A DNA stretch of 64,000 nt from Lotus japonicus (lineage: Eukaryota > Streptophyta > Magnoliopsida > Fabales > Fabaceae). The DNA lies in assembly GCF_012489685.1 (NCBI RefSeq), contig NC_080042.1:19916150-19980149 (forward strand). The letters are read 5' to 3'. The notes below the pieces were generated by a model, which was not told the DNA's origin, ran no database searches, and was given only the letters and a program-made list of their open reading frames with translations. Made by a program: the position numbers and the translations under genes. Each line of letters starts with the position of its first letter. Position 1 is the stretch's first letter. Positions 51,371 through 63,261 of the stretch are shown piece by piece.

Positions 51371-52949
51371 GATCACAACTTTTGCCAAAAAACTTTATCA
51401 ATGAACTTTTCCTCTGTTAGGGTTTCTGCTAACCCTGCGCCGCCAGCTTCCACGGAAGGAGGGGTGTCGAGGAGCGGCGGTTCCCTTTCAATGGCTGCGC
51501 TCGCGGATGACGATGAAGCTGAAGGAAAAGATGGAGATCAGGCGAGGAGGAGTGGGTCTTTTTCTGTGGGTGGCTACACTCTGTTCGTTGACGGAATTTC
51601 AGAGGCAGTGGGTTACCCCCAAATCAGAGCCCTTTTTGCTCAGATTGGGAGGATAGGGAAGGTTTTTGTGCAACGACAGCGGAAGATCGGAAGAAGATTT
51701 CGGTTTGGTTTCGTCTCTTTCTTAGCAAGGATTCATGCTGAGATGGCGGTGGCTCAGCTCAATGGTTCTAAGGTAGGCGGCTCCCACCTGTCCATGACGG
51801 TGGCGAAGTTCCCCCTGTCGTTGGGTTCTTCGAAGGCCCTGGCTTCCAGTCTTAGTGGAGCTCATCATGGTTTGCAGAAGGTGGGAGGTAAGGGGTTTGG
51901 GACATGTATGTTGCCTGGGTCGTGGCGTGATGTTGTTGCGGGTAATCTCGGTGTGCGGCGGAGGCGTGATCTAGTGGTGGCTGAAGAATGCATGTTTCTG
52001 GCATCTTGGAGGGGGTGTGAGGAGGTTGCTAGGCTGCCGGTGGAAGTTCTTTTCCCGGAGCTCGTCGCTGATCGGTGGTCTGTGGGGGTTCAATGCGGAG
52101 TGAAGGAGGCAAATAGGATGCCGTTGGATGCTCTGTTTCCCGAGTGGCGTTTTGAGGAGAGCAGCTTGGAAGGTGGAGAGGACCTGTCTGTTCAGGAACT
52201 GGGTAGTGATGCTGTCCAAGTGACTGAGGAGCCCCCCTTTCCCTCTTCCTTGGCTGGTCTTGGTTCTCCGGTTGCTGGTGGAAATTGTTCTAGGCTTTCT
52301 TCTTCTGAGGTGGCTGATCTTACCTCTGTTGATGCTGCAGTAGGATCGTTGGGGCTTCCTAGACGGCGTGGTCGTCCTAAAAAGATCCGTGACGATGTTA
52401 CTGGCAGTGCTTTGGTCGTTGATCCTGGAGAAGGGTCCTCTAGGGGTTGCGTTTCTCGCCCCCGAGGGAGACCCAGGAAAGGGGTGAGTTCGTCTTTGGG
52501 TTTAGAGCCTGTGAGGTCTTCCTCCCCAAGCTCGGGGGAGGGCGTTTTGGTTGCTGCAGAGAATCAATTGGTGGTTTTTGATCCTCAGAGAGACAAGGGT
52601 CCTTTGGGTGTTATGACGCGTGCGAGAGCGGCGCTGGCCATAGGGGTTCGTTTGGGTTTGTCTTACTCTTGCTCTGACGATGAGGCTCTCCAAAGCATAG
52701 CAGCTAATATCAGGTCCCGTGGGCTTAGTTAGTTGGTTTTTAGAGGTTTCTTGGTGGTTTGCCAGTGGTTCCTTTTGGTTGGTTTGTTTTCCCTGGTTTA
52801 AGGATTTTTTTTGGGGCTTTTCTTGGTGTTCCTCTTTGGGGGTGGAGTTTAGTGATAGATGATTAGCTTTTTAGTCTACTAATCATCAGTTTCCCCTGTT
52901 TTTTCCTGAGTCTTGATATATATATATTTCCCCTTTTGCTTTAAAAAAA
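51371..52949 (+). mobile_element. LINE-derived retroposon with ORF1 only
   Basis: The unit is bounded by a 16-bp direct repeat AACATTACATGATCAT (51355-51370 and 52950-52965), has a poly(A) tail (52943-52949 and just beyond) and a typical LINE-like 3' end (TTGATATATATATATTTCC). There are no LTRs or introns. Between the ends lies one intact frame (51401-52732) and a 210-bp 3' UTR. No reverse transcriptase (ORF2) is present, so it must have been mobilised in trans, or lost ORF2 before insertion. Confidence 0.85.
51401..52732 (+). CDS. LINE ORF1-type protein with RRM and AT-hooks
   Basis: A single 443-aa frame is open from 30 nt after the left end of the retroposon. Residues about 55-140 form an RNA-recognition motif with RNP2 (TLFVDGI) and RNP1 (FRFGFVSF) and the usual spacing. 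The C-terminal half is Ser/Glu-rich and has two AT-hook-like basic motifs, RRRGRPKK (about 325) and RPRGRPRK (about 356). Plant L1-clade LINEs are known with an RRM in ORF1, where the protein packages LINE RNA. In contrast to a LINE there is no ORF2 downstream. The GC-rich composition differs strongly from the AT-rich flanks. It could instead be a processed copy of a host RRM gene, but the LINE-like 3' end argues for ORF1. Confidence 0.8.
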   Translation: MNFSSVRVSANPAPPASTEGGVSRSGGSLSMAALADDDEAEGKDGDQARRSGSFSVGGYTLFVDGISEAVGYPQIRALFAQIGRIGKVFVQRQRKIGRRFRFGFVSFLARIHAEMAVAQLNGSKVGGSHLSMTVAKFPLSLGSSKALASSLSGAHHGLQKVGGKGFGTCMLPGSWRDVVAGNLGVRRRRDLVVAEECMFLASWRGCEEVARLPVEVLFPELVADRWSVGVQCGVKEANRMPLDALFPEWRFEESSLEGGEDLSVQELGSDAVQVTEEPPFPSSLAGLGSPVAGGNCSRLSSSEVADLTSVDAAVGSLGLPRRRGRPKKIRDDVTGSALVVDPGEGSSRGCVSRPRGRPRKGVSSSLGLEPVRSSSPSSGEGVLVAAENQLVVFDPQRDKGPLGVMTRARAALAIGVRLGLSYSCSDDEALQSIAANIRSRGLS

Positions 52950-52965
52950 AACATTACATGATCAT

Positions 52966-53386
52966 ATAAAATTAATACATGAGATGATACAAATATTTTT
53001 TCTCCCTCTTCTCTTTCAATCTCTCACCTGACACCTCCCCTCACTCTTTTCCACTAAAATAAGGCGTCCACAAACTATGTAATGTAATGGCTTATAAAAA
53101 AACAAACTATGTAGTAATAATTTATCATTTATTTAATGTGTTCATATCCTTTACGAAATGTCCTTGAAAATAATACTATTATTAATATTCACGAATTGAA
53201 CATGAATCCATTAAAATTTGAATCTCAGAAAAAGAGACACATGAAAGACAAAAATTAAAGTAAATAATAAAATGACAAATGACGTCACCGTGGAAGACAA
53301 ACCGCGCGCCACCATTCCAGTTGAAGCAACAATTGACTCCAACCTCATATCATGGTGGCAGTCACCATCATTTTGCTTTCCACTTT
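52966..53386. other. AT-rich spacer, no gene seen
   Basis: Low-complexity AT-rich sequence between the retroposon and a MITE. Nothing recognised. Confidence 0.5.
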
Positions 53387-53395
53387 GTCATCTCA

Positions 53396-53933
53396 GAAAA
53401 AAAAATATGAATAATGCAAAAAAAAAAAAATTACTAAAAAGGGGTAAAAAAAATGGTATTTACACGAATGGTGTGTTTTTGGCCAGCTGGGAGCTTGTGT
53501 GGTAAGAGAGTGAGATTCGCTCCACCCAACACGAATCCAAAGCATTGAATTCGCCCCACATAAAACGCATGCAAGGCATCATCAATCCGTCAGAGAAAAT
53601 TCGCCTCAAAGAAAACGAATGATGTTTGTAAAGGATTCGCCTCATACCAAGCGCATCCCTGTCATGTACTACAAAGCTCAGATCCCACCTTGGGAAACGA
53701 AGGAATCTCACTGAATCTGGCACATGGAATTCGTTTCATATAGGGCGAATCCATATGCATGCGTTTTATGTGGGGCGAATTCAGTGCTTTGGATTCGTGT
53801 TGGGTGGAGCGAATCCCACCCCCTTGCCACACAAGCTCCCAGCTGGCAAAAAACACATCATTCCTGTAAATTCGATTTTTTTTACCTTTTTTAGTAATTA
53901 ATTTTTTTTTCCACATTATTCATATTTTTTTTC
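53396..53933. mobile_element. Fold-back Mutator-type MITE
   Basis: The 538-bp element has inverted repeats of about 170 bp per arm, covering most of its length (for example GCCAGCTGGGAGCTTGTGTG against its inverse near 53826-53845). It has a 9-bp duplication GTCATCTCA (53387-53395 and 53934-53942). The RNA would form a long hairpin. It contains repeated GATTCGC/GCGAATC words. Confidence 0.9.
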
Positions 53934-54348
53934 GTCATCTCACATGATTCATGCCTATCCCCCGAAGCCTAGAAATCCAGCTTGTAAGTTTCATTTGAGT
54001 GTAACACTTATGGAATAAAGAAAGTTCGGTAAAAGGAGAAATAAGGAGCAATAGCAACTTTTATGGATCTACTATGAATATAATTTATTTTAACTTTTTC
54101 AAATAAATATAAATTTAGAAAATAAAATTGACTGAAGCCAACTTTTATGTATCTACTTACTTAGTTTTTTAAGGTTAAATATGTTTGTATCCCTAACTTA
54201 TACATCATACCCTAAAATAATTCTTCTCAAAAAGTTTCATAGTTTTCAGATTTTGGAAAAAAATTGTTTGATCGAAAATAATGTTTATGACATTAGAAAA
54301 CATTTTTAAACTATTTTTTACCAAAGTTATCATTCAACGTGACAACTC

Positions 54349-54928
54349 TATTGAGAATTTAAGTGTGAGTAATTAGTCCCACATTGGAAGATAAAGATAA
54401 GTTTGAGTAGTTTATAAGTGTGAGTACCCATACACCTGTTGCCTTAAGGTTTTGGGTGAAAGATGTGGTGTCTAGTCCACTTATGATTTGCTTTTTAGAG
54501 CCCACTGTGGAGTTTGATCCTCTTGTTTTAAACCATCTCCTTTGTTTGGGTCTTTCTTTGGCCCAACAGTGGTATCAGAAACGATGATTGTTTGATCATG
54601 GGCTTGGGTCTCTGAGACTCAGCAGCACAAGTCTAGAATGACGACCTCTGAGGGGTTCTGGACGAGTACAAGCCCAACTTTCATTTGAGATTGACTCACA
54701 CTTGAGGGGGAGAATGTTGTGTATCAAGTGTGAGTACGTCCCACATTGGAAGATAATGATAAGTTTGAGTGGTTTATAAGTGTGAGGACCCATACACTCA
54801 TTGCCTTAAGGTTTTTAGTGAAAGATGTGATGTCTGGTCCACTTATGGTTTGCTCTTTAGCCCAATGTGGAGTTTTATCCCATTGTTTTAAACAATTTCC
54901 TTTGTTTAGGTCTTTCTTTGGCCCAACA
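54349..54928 (+). mobile_element. TRIM (terminal-repeat retrotransposon in miniature)
   Basis: Direct terminal repeats of about 215 bp (54349-54568 and 54715-54928) both end GGCCCAACA. A primer-binding site TGGTATCAGA (54570-54579) follows the left repeat, and a polypurine tract TTGAGGGGGAGAATG precedes the right one. The internal region of about 146 bp has no coding capacity. The flanks AACTC and AATTC are a near-match 5-bp duplication. The left repeat has diverged more at its start. Mobilisation needs enzymes from another element. Confidence 0.88.
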
Positions 54929-54933
54929 AATTC

Positions 54934-55849
54934 TAGTCAGATATAGATGACTACGAGTAACTTTCACATCAGTTTTAGTCATTTAAAATTTTCTTTTATC
55001 AAATCTAGTCATTCTCTTATTTTCCCTTTCTTCCTCTTCTCACTCTAAAGATGGCGTCTTCTGCATCGAAAACCTAGGCAAGACCTTTTATTATCAATTG
55101 TGCGAATTGGAGCCCTAGGTTTTCATTTTAGGGTTTTTCTATTTGTTATCCCAAGTCTTGATCACACGAGGGGCACATGCGTCGGCCAAGTCATCACTCT
55201 CTCCCGACTTTGGGTATGATATCCTTCTCTTCTCCTTCCATTAAAAAGACTAGTTTCTAACAGAGGTACAAAAGTACCAACACAGGTTGACTCGGTCGAT
55301 AAGTTATAACATTTTTCCATAAAAAATTGTGTGTTTACTTTTCACCGCAGATGTAAGGACCGTGTAGATGGACAATCTATAATTACCATTATTGATAACC
55401 TATAGTTTCGAAGTGCCTCACCAGTAGTGGTGGCCGGACACAGTCTCAACTTTTATACATCTATAATGAAGATGGTTTTTTTTTTTTGAATAGCAATGAA
55501 GATGGTTAGTTAGATTTGTTTTAATAACAGAACTAAACTAAGTTACTTAGATTTATAAAAAGATTCGGAGGAAGTATAAATGAGAAAAAGATTCCCGTAG
55601 TACATTATTTATCAATTTTTGTTGGGTCTTCAATCGAATGATAGTAGTTGCAGCAGACTTCTTCCTCTTGTAACCAAGAAATAAAATAAAATTGCAACAG
55701 ACTCCATTTGCATTTGCATCCCTTTACCATCTTCACCTTCATCTTTTTCACTACAAAACACAAAATAATCTAAAAAAGCAGAACAAAAAGACTGCGTGAG
55801 TCTGTCTCACTCTCAGCTTTTTCAAGAATCAATTATCCAAACAAACAAC

Positions 55850-55850
<1 letters not shown>
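54934..55850 (+). promoter_or_regulatory. Upstream region of the RGLG gene
   Basis: AT-rich sequence with no gene recognised. A short ATG-led open piece near 55052 ends after eight codons. The region should contain the RGLG promoter, but no single convincing TATA could be chosen. Confidence 0.35.

Positions 55851-55875
<25 letters not shown>
55851..55875. repeat. (TC)n microsatellite in the RGLG 5' leader
   Basis: Twelve TC repeats lie just before the GCATCGCCGCGC leader. The likely first exon ends at a donor near 55953 (CAAG|GTAATTTG) and the leader intron runs to the acceptor at 56736. Confidence 0.85.
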
Positions 55876-55880
<5 letters not shown>

Positions 55881-56748
55881 GCCGCGCTGTCAAACTTCGA
55901 CGGCGATTCCAGAATATTCCAAACGCTATGTTCCATCACCGTCCAGATCAAGGTAATTTGAGTTTGGATATAAAATTGATTTTGATTTAAAGTGTCTCTG
56001 AAAAGTTACCTTCATTTTCATGATCCAATTGAGTTTGTTTGATTGCTGACAAAATCAACTTTAATTTAAAATAATCAAACACATGAACTTTTCGTAAAAT
56101 CACGTTTTGAAAAAATCAAAGTAAACGTGATTCTGCGATTGTGATTTCACGTTTTCTGCAATGTTGTTTCGTTTTTCGCAAATCATTGCTGATGATGTTG
56201 TTCTCTCTGTGTTGGTGAATCAGGGGAAGATGATTTATTGCACTTGATAAGCATCGAAATCGAAATGTGAATGTGTAGAAATTGAATTGCTATTGTTAGG
56301 GTAATTTAATTTAATTTTATATTTTTTTTCCTTGTACCGTTGAATGTGATTTTGTCTTGTTTTGGTGTTTGGACAACAACCCAAGTTGCCGTGTGTTGAT
56401 TGTGTTTGAAGATCTATGGCGGCGCGCAATAGGCTTTTATTTTTACTTCTGTATTTATGATGATTACTTAAAGAGGTTGTATTTGTTTTCAGTCGGTGGG
56501 TTTTGTTTGTATGAATTGAATTGGTCTTGTTGGTTTGTTTCAGAATTTGCTTGGAAATTAGGAAACTTCAACCTTACAGAAGCTAACTTTATCCATATAT
56601 AGCATCTGGAATTAGTTTGTGTTCATATTTGCTATCTGGGTATTTCATTTTGTGAAGCATTTTTGGGAAGGAGATAAGAGGGAGATATATAGAAATTTAG
56701 TAAAAAAATTGTTGGTTGTTATTTTGGTTTTTTCAGAGAATTGAGTTG

Positions 56749-57613
56749 ATGGGGGGTCAAAGTTCTAAGGAGGATAATAATTTGAGGCAGAATTCATCTC
56801 TGCGTTCGAGTGCCTCTCGTTCTTCTTGGAGTCCATATCCTGACCCGCATTCGGGTTATGGTCAAGGGGGTTATTCCTATGACCCACAACAGCCGCCTTC
56901 TTATCCTACACAAGACTATTATGCTCCCCCACCTCCTCCTCAAAACTATGGCTATGAACCTCATGCTAGTGGTAGGGTGACTGGCCGTGATGATAAGAGG
57001 AGGTTAGAGAGGAAGTACTCGAGAATCGCTGATAATTACAACTCCATAGATGAGGTAAGAGTCCAAGAGATGCTCTGCATGTAACTTCTGTTGTTGTTGT
57101 GTTTATCTTTAGCTTATCATGAAATTAACCCCTGCATAGATATTTTTTATCCTTCCGGAAATTGAATTACTTTTCATCACCTTTAGAGCTATGCATTTTT
57201 CTACTTTTATTTTCTTTTGATAGGCATGAGTTTGATGAAAATAATATGGTCTTGCAATCTATATATTCTTTTCTCACTGATGGCTTCTACTTATTCATCT
57301 CTACGTTTCAGAAAAACTTTGGATTCTTTGTGATTATTTTAATTCTTAACATTCTAGTTTTTTCGTTCATATATTTAATTACAGGTGACTGAGGCTCTTG
57401 CACGTGCAGGCCTTGAGTCTTCCAATCTTATTCTTGGTATTGATTGCACTAAGAGCAATGAGTGGACAGGTTAGACATAGTTATATGTTTGTAATTTTTT
57501 AAACCAAAGTTGAAATACATGCAGTGTTGTTGTGAAATATATGCTGAGCTATGTTGCTTTCAGGAAAGCATTCATTTAACAGACAAAGCTTGCATCACAT
57601 TGGGAATGTTCCG

Positions 57614-57647
<34 letters not shown>

Positions 57648-60438
57648 AAACCATGGCTGCATTTGATGAGGATAACTTGATTCCTTGTTTTGGATTTGGC
57701 GATGGTATCTTTTTCTACGTTCTCACACTTGTACATTATAGAATTTTGGTTTGTAGTTTACATGTGCTAATGGGCATTACTGTGGTATCATTGCAGCATC
57801 AACGCATGATCAAGATGTCTTCAGTTTCTATCCAGATGAAAGATTTTGCAATGGATTTGAAGAAGTGCTGAGTCGGTACAGGGAAATTATTCCTAATATT
57901 CGACTTGCAGGTTATAAATCTACTACTTGTCTTGCTGTTTTCATGGGAACTCTTCTTATTTCTGCCATAGATATTGTAATATTGAGCTAACAAAACTTAC
58001 GGTTTTATGTCAGGCCCTACTTCATTTGCACCAATCATTGAAATGGCCATGACAATTGTTGAGCAGAGTGGAGGCCAATATCATGTTTTGGTGATAGTTG
58101 CAGATGGCCAGGTATTCTGTTCTTCATCCAATTTGCACGGAATTGACTCTGAAATCTGAATGTATCAGATAGAGTACAAAATTCTCATCTGTGACTGAGT
58201 TCCCCACCCCTTTATCCTTTCATATTTTTAACATTCTGGGTCGAACTCAGTAACTCGGGTTTTTAAGACTCAATTGCTTCATATCTTACCAAGATCAAAC
58301 TGCAGTTACAAAAAAATACTACTTAAGTAGTTATTGTGGAGGAGAAGGAACCGAACTTGAAGATGTTTCTAAAACACTATTGTTATTTGCTTTGGCATTT
58401 AATGTTTTATTCATGGTATTTAAGAATCTTGTAACCATCATCATACACCCACATATACAAATCTCTAATAATCCTTTCCTTCCACCAATTTCCATTTTTA
58501 TTTTTAATGTTGTAAGAAGACATTCCCATTCTAAGGGATGAACTCGGTTAGAAGCTAGCTAATGGCATTTTTTAGTGTCTGAGCTTTATAGTTTACTGAC
58601 TCCTGGGCATGTTTTGAAAGATAGTGTGTCCAAACAAAATTTTCTATTTATTTTCTAAAACATTATGAAAAAAATACAAACAGAATCAAATAGGGCTTGT
58701 GCCTGTGACAGATGGTATGCCACTTGCTCTCATCACAAAATGAATAGTTGGTGGAGTTCATGATATATTTTCTCCAAAGTTTTAACAATTGATACTTTGG
58801 GCTCCTGATTCTTCGTTTGTTTATTTTCTTGTGTTTTCCTGACTCTGTATGGTTTCAAAACTTCTGATTTTATATGTATGATTTTGTTTGGTGCAGGTAA
58901 CAAGAAGTATTGACACTGAAAGTGGGAGGCTAAGTCCACAGGAGCAAAAGACTGTTGATGCTATTGTTGAGGCCAGGTGATTATTATGTTGTATGGTTTT
59001 GCTCAACAGTGTTTTATTTGTACGAATACATATCTTACTTAGCTGCTTTGTCACAGTAAATTTCCTCTTTCAATCATATTGGTTGGTGTTGGAGATGGAC
59101 CTTGGGACATGATGAGAGAGTTTGATGATAATATCCCCTCTCGGGCCTTTGATAATTTCCAGGTAAGAAGATGCATACAAAATATTGAGTACTTTTTAAA
59201 ATGTTCTAAATAATTGGAATTCATCCACTGATTTATTGTGGGGTTCTCTTTGTGCTTCTTTAGTTTGTAAATTTCACGGAAATTATGTCAAAGAACATCC
59301 CTGCTTCACGAAAAGAAGCAGCATTTGCTCTTTCAGCATTGATGGAAATTCCTTCTCAATATAAAGCAGCAATCGAGCTTAATCTACTGGGGTAAATTTG
59401 TGATTCTTTACCTTCGGTATCATCCTTTTTTTAGAAAAAAATTCGAGTTCTTCTTGAGACAATTTTGGTTGCTGATTGTGCTTACTGCTTATTACTCTCA
59501 AACAGTAGTCGGAATGCTACTGCTCCCCAGAGAGTTGCCCTCCCAACTCCTTCATATGGTGCAACATCTATGGGCGCTTCAAAACCTTTTGGTTCAGCGT
59601 CTTTTGGCCCTTCAAAACCTTTTGGTTCAGAATCTTTTGGCACTTCAAAACCTTCTCATGCGACTAGCTTTGAGCCCAGTGTCCCTTCTTTCAATGACAA
59701 TAGCAGTGTAGTTGGCACAGCTCCTCCGGCTCCAAGTTCTGCTTATGATAATCAGGTACGACCTGCAAAATTTTTATAATAGAAGTGTGTCATGTTCTTA
59801 ATCATGTCTTTTAGGAAAATTCTTGGGTTTATGTGAATATATGTTATTTTTTCTTGTTCCTATCTAGCTTTTTTCAGCATTTCCTTCACATGCCTCAGTT
59901 AAGAAATTAGATTAGCTGTGTAACAAGCCAGCTACTTGGCCAAATGAGGATAGAGTCATGGCATCAATTACCTACTGCTAAATCTTGTTGCTTAGTTTCG
60001 TGGTCTTTTGCCGTTTTATATCTATAATTTAATGACTGAATAGTTGTCATAAATCCAGGTTGTAGTTTCATTATTTTAGTGTCTTGTTGCTTGCTGTGCA
60101 TTTTTTATGCCTAGTGTAGGGACTGAATTTGAAATGATTCTTGTTATTAATTTATTATAGAAGATTGGCGTACCTTATAATTAAACTTAATTGGTCTTGT
60201 GCAGCTTTGCCCTATATGTTTGACAAATTCAAAAGACATGGCTTTCGGATGTGGGCATCAGGTAAAAACAATATTTTCAATTCTTTCCAATTTTCTTGAT
60301 GTGGACCTTAAGATAAGGAGAGTGCTTATGATATCTTTGTTTATGTTTACATGACAGACATGTTGTGAGTGTGGGCAAGATCTTCAGTCGTGTCCCATCT
60401 GTAGGAGCCCCATTAACACCAGAATAAAGCTTTACTAA
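56749..60438 (+). CDS. RGLG: RGLG-type E3 ubiquitin ligase (copine/VWA plus RING)
   Basis: Coding exons: 56749-57054, 57385-57469, 57564-57704, 57797-57910, 58014-58111, 58897-58976, 59057-59162, 59264-59391, 59506-59755, 60205-60261 and 60358-60438. All borders are GT-AG and the frame closes to 481 aa. The N-terminus MGGQSSKE fits N-myristoylation, known for Arabidopsis RGLG2 at the plasma membrane. A Pro/Tyr-rich stretch (about 45-80) precedes the copine/von Willebrand A domain (about 115-350), with [13 protein letters not shown] and [18 protein letters not shown] repeat linker follows, then a C-terminal RING finger ([17 protein letters not shown]...CPICR, 437-481). RGLGs add K63-linked and other ubiquitin chains and act in auxin, drought and dormancy signalling. 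The start Met lies 12 nt after a leader-intron acceptor. The family's usual Phe in GIDFTKSN is Cys here. Confidence 0.97.
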
Positions 60439-60772
60439 GCGGGTTCTTTCCTTGGGGAGTAATTAATTTGTATGGTGTTGGCGAAAATTCTTTAAATTAT
60501 TTTATCTGGTTTCATATAACATTTGATCAAATCTCTGTTTCTACAAATGAAAAGATGTACCTACAGCATGTAATCATTCCATGATTTTTTTTTCTTTTCC
60601 TCATTGCTTTTGGTTCATGACTGTAACGATTTGAAGAGTTACAGGCCTAGTGTGGTGTTTGTACAGTGTAAATGGATTATTTTGGTTTGATTTGTATTAA
60701 TGAAAGCTTAGAGGTGACTTCCCAATAGAAGGAAGGGCGTGTTGTCTCAAAAAAAAATTAGGTGTAGTCTAT
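60439..60772 (+). other. 3' UTR and flank of the RGLG gene
   Basis: AT-rich sequence after the RGLG stop codon. It contains no coding frame and probably holds the polyadenylation region near 60660-60710 (TTGTATTAATGAAAG). Confidence 0.5.
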
Positions 60773-61053
60773 GGCCCAGTTTGGAAGAGCTTATTTGAGC
60801 TTATCTGACAGCATAAGCTCTTATGCCAGTGTTTGGGAGAGCTTATGCAAACAGCTTATGGTCTGCCATAAGCTATTTTCAGCTTATTTTCATAAGCTAC
60901 TCAGGATAGCTTATGAAAAACAGCTTATGCTTATACACAGCTTATTTTTAATTTATTTCAATAAATTTTTAAAAATAGCTTATGAATAAGCGCTTATGTC
61001 ATAAGCGCTTATGACCATAAGCGCTTAATTAAGCTGTTTATCCAAACGGGGCC
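60773..61053. mobile_element. Tourist/PIF-like MITE
   Basis: The 281-bp element has ends GGCCCAGTTTGG and (inverse) GGCCCCGTTTGG, flanked by TAT on both sides. The interior repeats AGCTTAT and AAGCGCTTATG words that can fold. The GGCC..GTTTGG end and 3-bp target fit Tourist-like MITEs, although PIF targets are usually TTA/TAA. Confidence 0.75.
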
Positions 61054-61132
61054 TATAGATGCTTGTTTGATTAATGATTCCCTTTTTTTTGTTGAAATTT
61101 GAAAATTATTTTAAGAACAATCTTTGCACCTT

Positions 61133-63060
61133 TGATAAGAACTAGGTAAAGCTGAATGTGGATTTTATTGAAACACTCTGGAAATTCCCTCCTTTTATCT
61201 AACTGCTAATATGGGACTGGGCAATCTTCCCAGCAGGTTACAACTAACAACTGACACACTAACACCTATTCAGGAGAGTCATAATTCTCTGCAGCTCTCT
61301 TAGGCTTCCTTCAGTAGACCTTCCTGCATCCTAGCTGCTGATTCCCAACTGTTCTAATAGCAACTGTACCAACACCTTAACATCCCCTAATAGTAGTTGG
61401 CCACACCAACAATTTCTGATCTTCACTGAACCTCAGGTAGTGGGTGAGGCTGTTAGTCCCCACCACCTTCTTTAAAAGAAAAATATGAAAGACTGGATGG
61501 ACCTTGGTAGAAGGTTATTCCAGTCTATAGGTCACTTCCCCCACCCTAGAAAGCACCTTAAATGACCCATAAAACCTGAGCGTCAACTTGTCAGTCAACT
61601 TTGTAGGCCAAGGCTACCTTTGTTGAGGTTGTGATTTAAGAAAAACCCAAACTCACCCCCCCCCCTCACCTCAATCTCAACAGCATGGCGGTGTTTGTTA
61701 GTAGAAGCATGTATCAAATCCTGGGATTTAAGCAAATTGTCCCTCAAATCCGGCAACAACTCATCCCTGATGCTCATCATCTGATTTACCTCTTTCATGC
61801 GAGGAGGATCTTGGCCATATAAGGCCTTAAAAGGGGTAATTTTACTTGAAGCATTATAATTGGAATTGAACGAAAATTTTGCCCAAGCCAAGCATATACA
61901 CTACTTCTTAGGTCGTGTACCAGTTAAACACCGCAAATAAGCCTCTGAACCCCTATTAACCACTTTAGTTTTCCTATTCGATTGAAGATAATAGGCTCAG
62001 CTAAGTTTCTGTTCAGTCCCTGTAATTGAAAAGAATTTTCCAAAAATTACTCGGGAAAATGAAATCTCAAGTGGAGACAATAGTGCAAGGAAAGCCATAT
62101 AACCTCATAATTTCCTGCGCAAATATTGTTGCAACCTCACTAGCAGTGTATGGATGACTCATCTCAAAGGAAGAAAATGAGCCTAATGATGGTGTCCTTC
62201 CCCTTTGACGTTGGTAAAGCCCCTCACAAAATCCATAGATATCCAAATAGAAGTAGGAACTTGTAAAGGTTGCAGCAGGCCAGCAGGGGACGGAGTGGCA
62301 TACTTGTTCCTTTGGCACACATCACAACCAACCACAAACTCCTTAATAAGTATTTTCATGTCCTCCCAATAAACTACATTGGCTACATTGGCAATCCTCT
62401 AAAATGCTTGAAAATAACCTGAATGTCCTCCCATGAGTGGAAAATGAAAATTCTTTCAAGATAATGAGAATTCTTGTAGAAGCCTTGGGTAATATCACAA
62501 TGTAGTTTTAGAATAATTTATGATCCCTTAAAACATTTATGAGAAGTTGGATTCACTAACAAATCCTGAATAATGCTCTTCAATTTTTCATCTTGTTGGA
62601 CCGATCTTGCCACTCTTCGAAATTCTGCATTTTTAAAATGGAAATGGAAGAATAACAGCTCGTTCTTGACGTGGTATCAAATGCTGAATTATCCTTCCCA
62701 GGTTTGTACTATACTTCAAAATCATAGCTGGACAGTGTAGTAATCCCCAATCTGTAATCTGTATGGAATTTCAAACTTTTTTCGTCAGTCGTCCTAGCAA
62801 TGAAATGAGTGAAAATGCTTTCATTTTTTGATTGCTTTTACCACTGCCATCAATTATCTCTCATAAGCTGGCTTCCTTTGTTTCCTTTTTGATAAGGTGG
62901 AACTCTGAAAAGCTAGAGGTCTCCTTTCTTGCAACAAGATAACACCTAAACCAGTCCCTAAAAAATTTGGAATTGCCATTTTAGGAAGCAGGCAAAGTAT
63001 TGAAACATCATCAAGTTTTTCGTAGAAGTCCTTCTGTTTCATTTTCTAAAATTTGATGAA
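61133..63060 (-). pseudogene. Decayed Ty3-gypsy pol with a possible 3' LTR
   Basis: Minus-strand pieces in gypsy order: RNase H (GTGLGVILLQERRPLAF, about 62900), integrase core (HPYTASEVATIFAQEIMRLYGFP, about 62090-62160), ITPFKALYGQDPP (about 61800-61850) and the C-terminal RFYGSFKVLSRVGEVTYRLE followed by a stop and VHPVFH (about 61490-61580). A GGGGATGTTAAGGTG junction near 61384 looks like a polypurine tract and LTR start, with the LTR perhaps running down to 61133. Many stops and frameshifts show an old insertion. No 5' LTR, gag or RT was seen. Confidence 0.75.
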
Positions 63061-63261
63061 TGAAGTACATAGCGTTTATTGGTGTTTTATATTCCCACTG
63101 TCCCACATAGAATAAACTCATTCCATTAAAGATTGTGACAAATGCCTTCTTTGGCACTGCAAAGATTCCTATGGATTATAACCGACATAATGCAAGTTCA
63201 ATACACAAAGTGCGCCTATTTTGAGGAGAAAACCAGTACGACCTCTTTTATAAGGGGAAAA

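Noticed and set aside
51971..52693. Minus-strand frames opposite the RRM gene
   Set aside because: Shadows of the GC-rich ORF1 frame.
54570..54579. tRNA-like TGGTATCAGA
   Set aside because: This is the primer-binding site of the TRIM. No cloverleaf can be formed around it.
54349..54928. Cassandra-type TRIM carrying 5S rRNA sequence
   Set aside because: The terminal repeats show no 5S promoter-like sequence, so it is kept as an ordinary TRIM.
55796..55990. 64-codon frame over the RGLG leader
   Set aside because: It runs through the (TC)n tract and a splice donor, so it is 5' UTR and not a gene.
57551..57871. 106-codon frame crossing RGLG exons 4 and 5
   Set aside because: It reads through an intron. 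The spliced frame matches the VWA domain and the read-through part does not.
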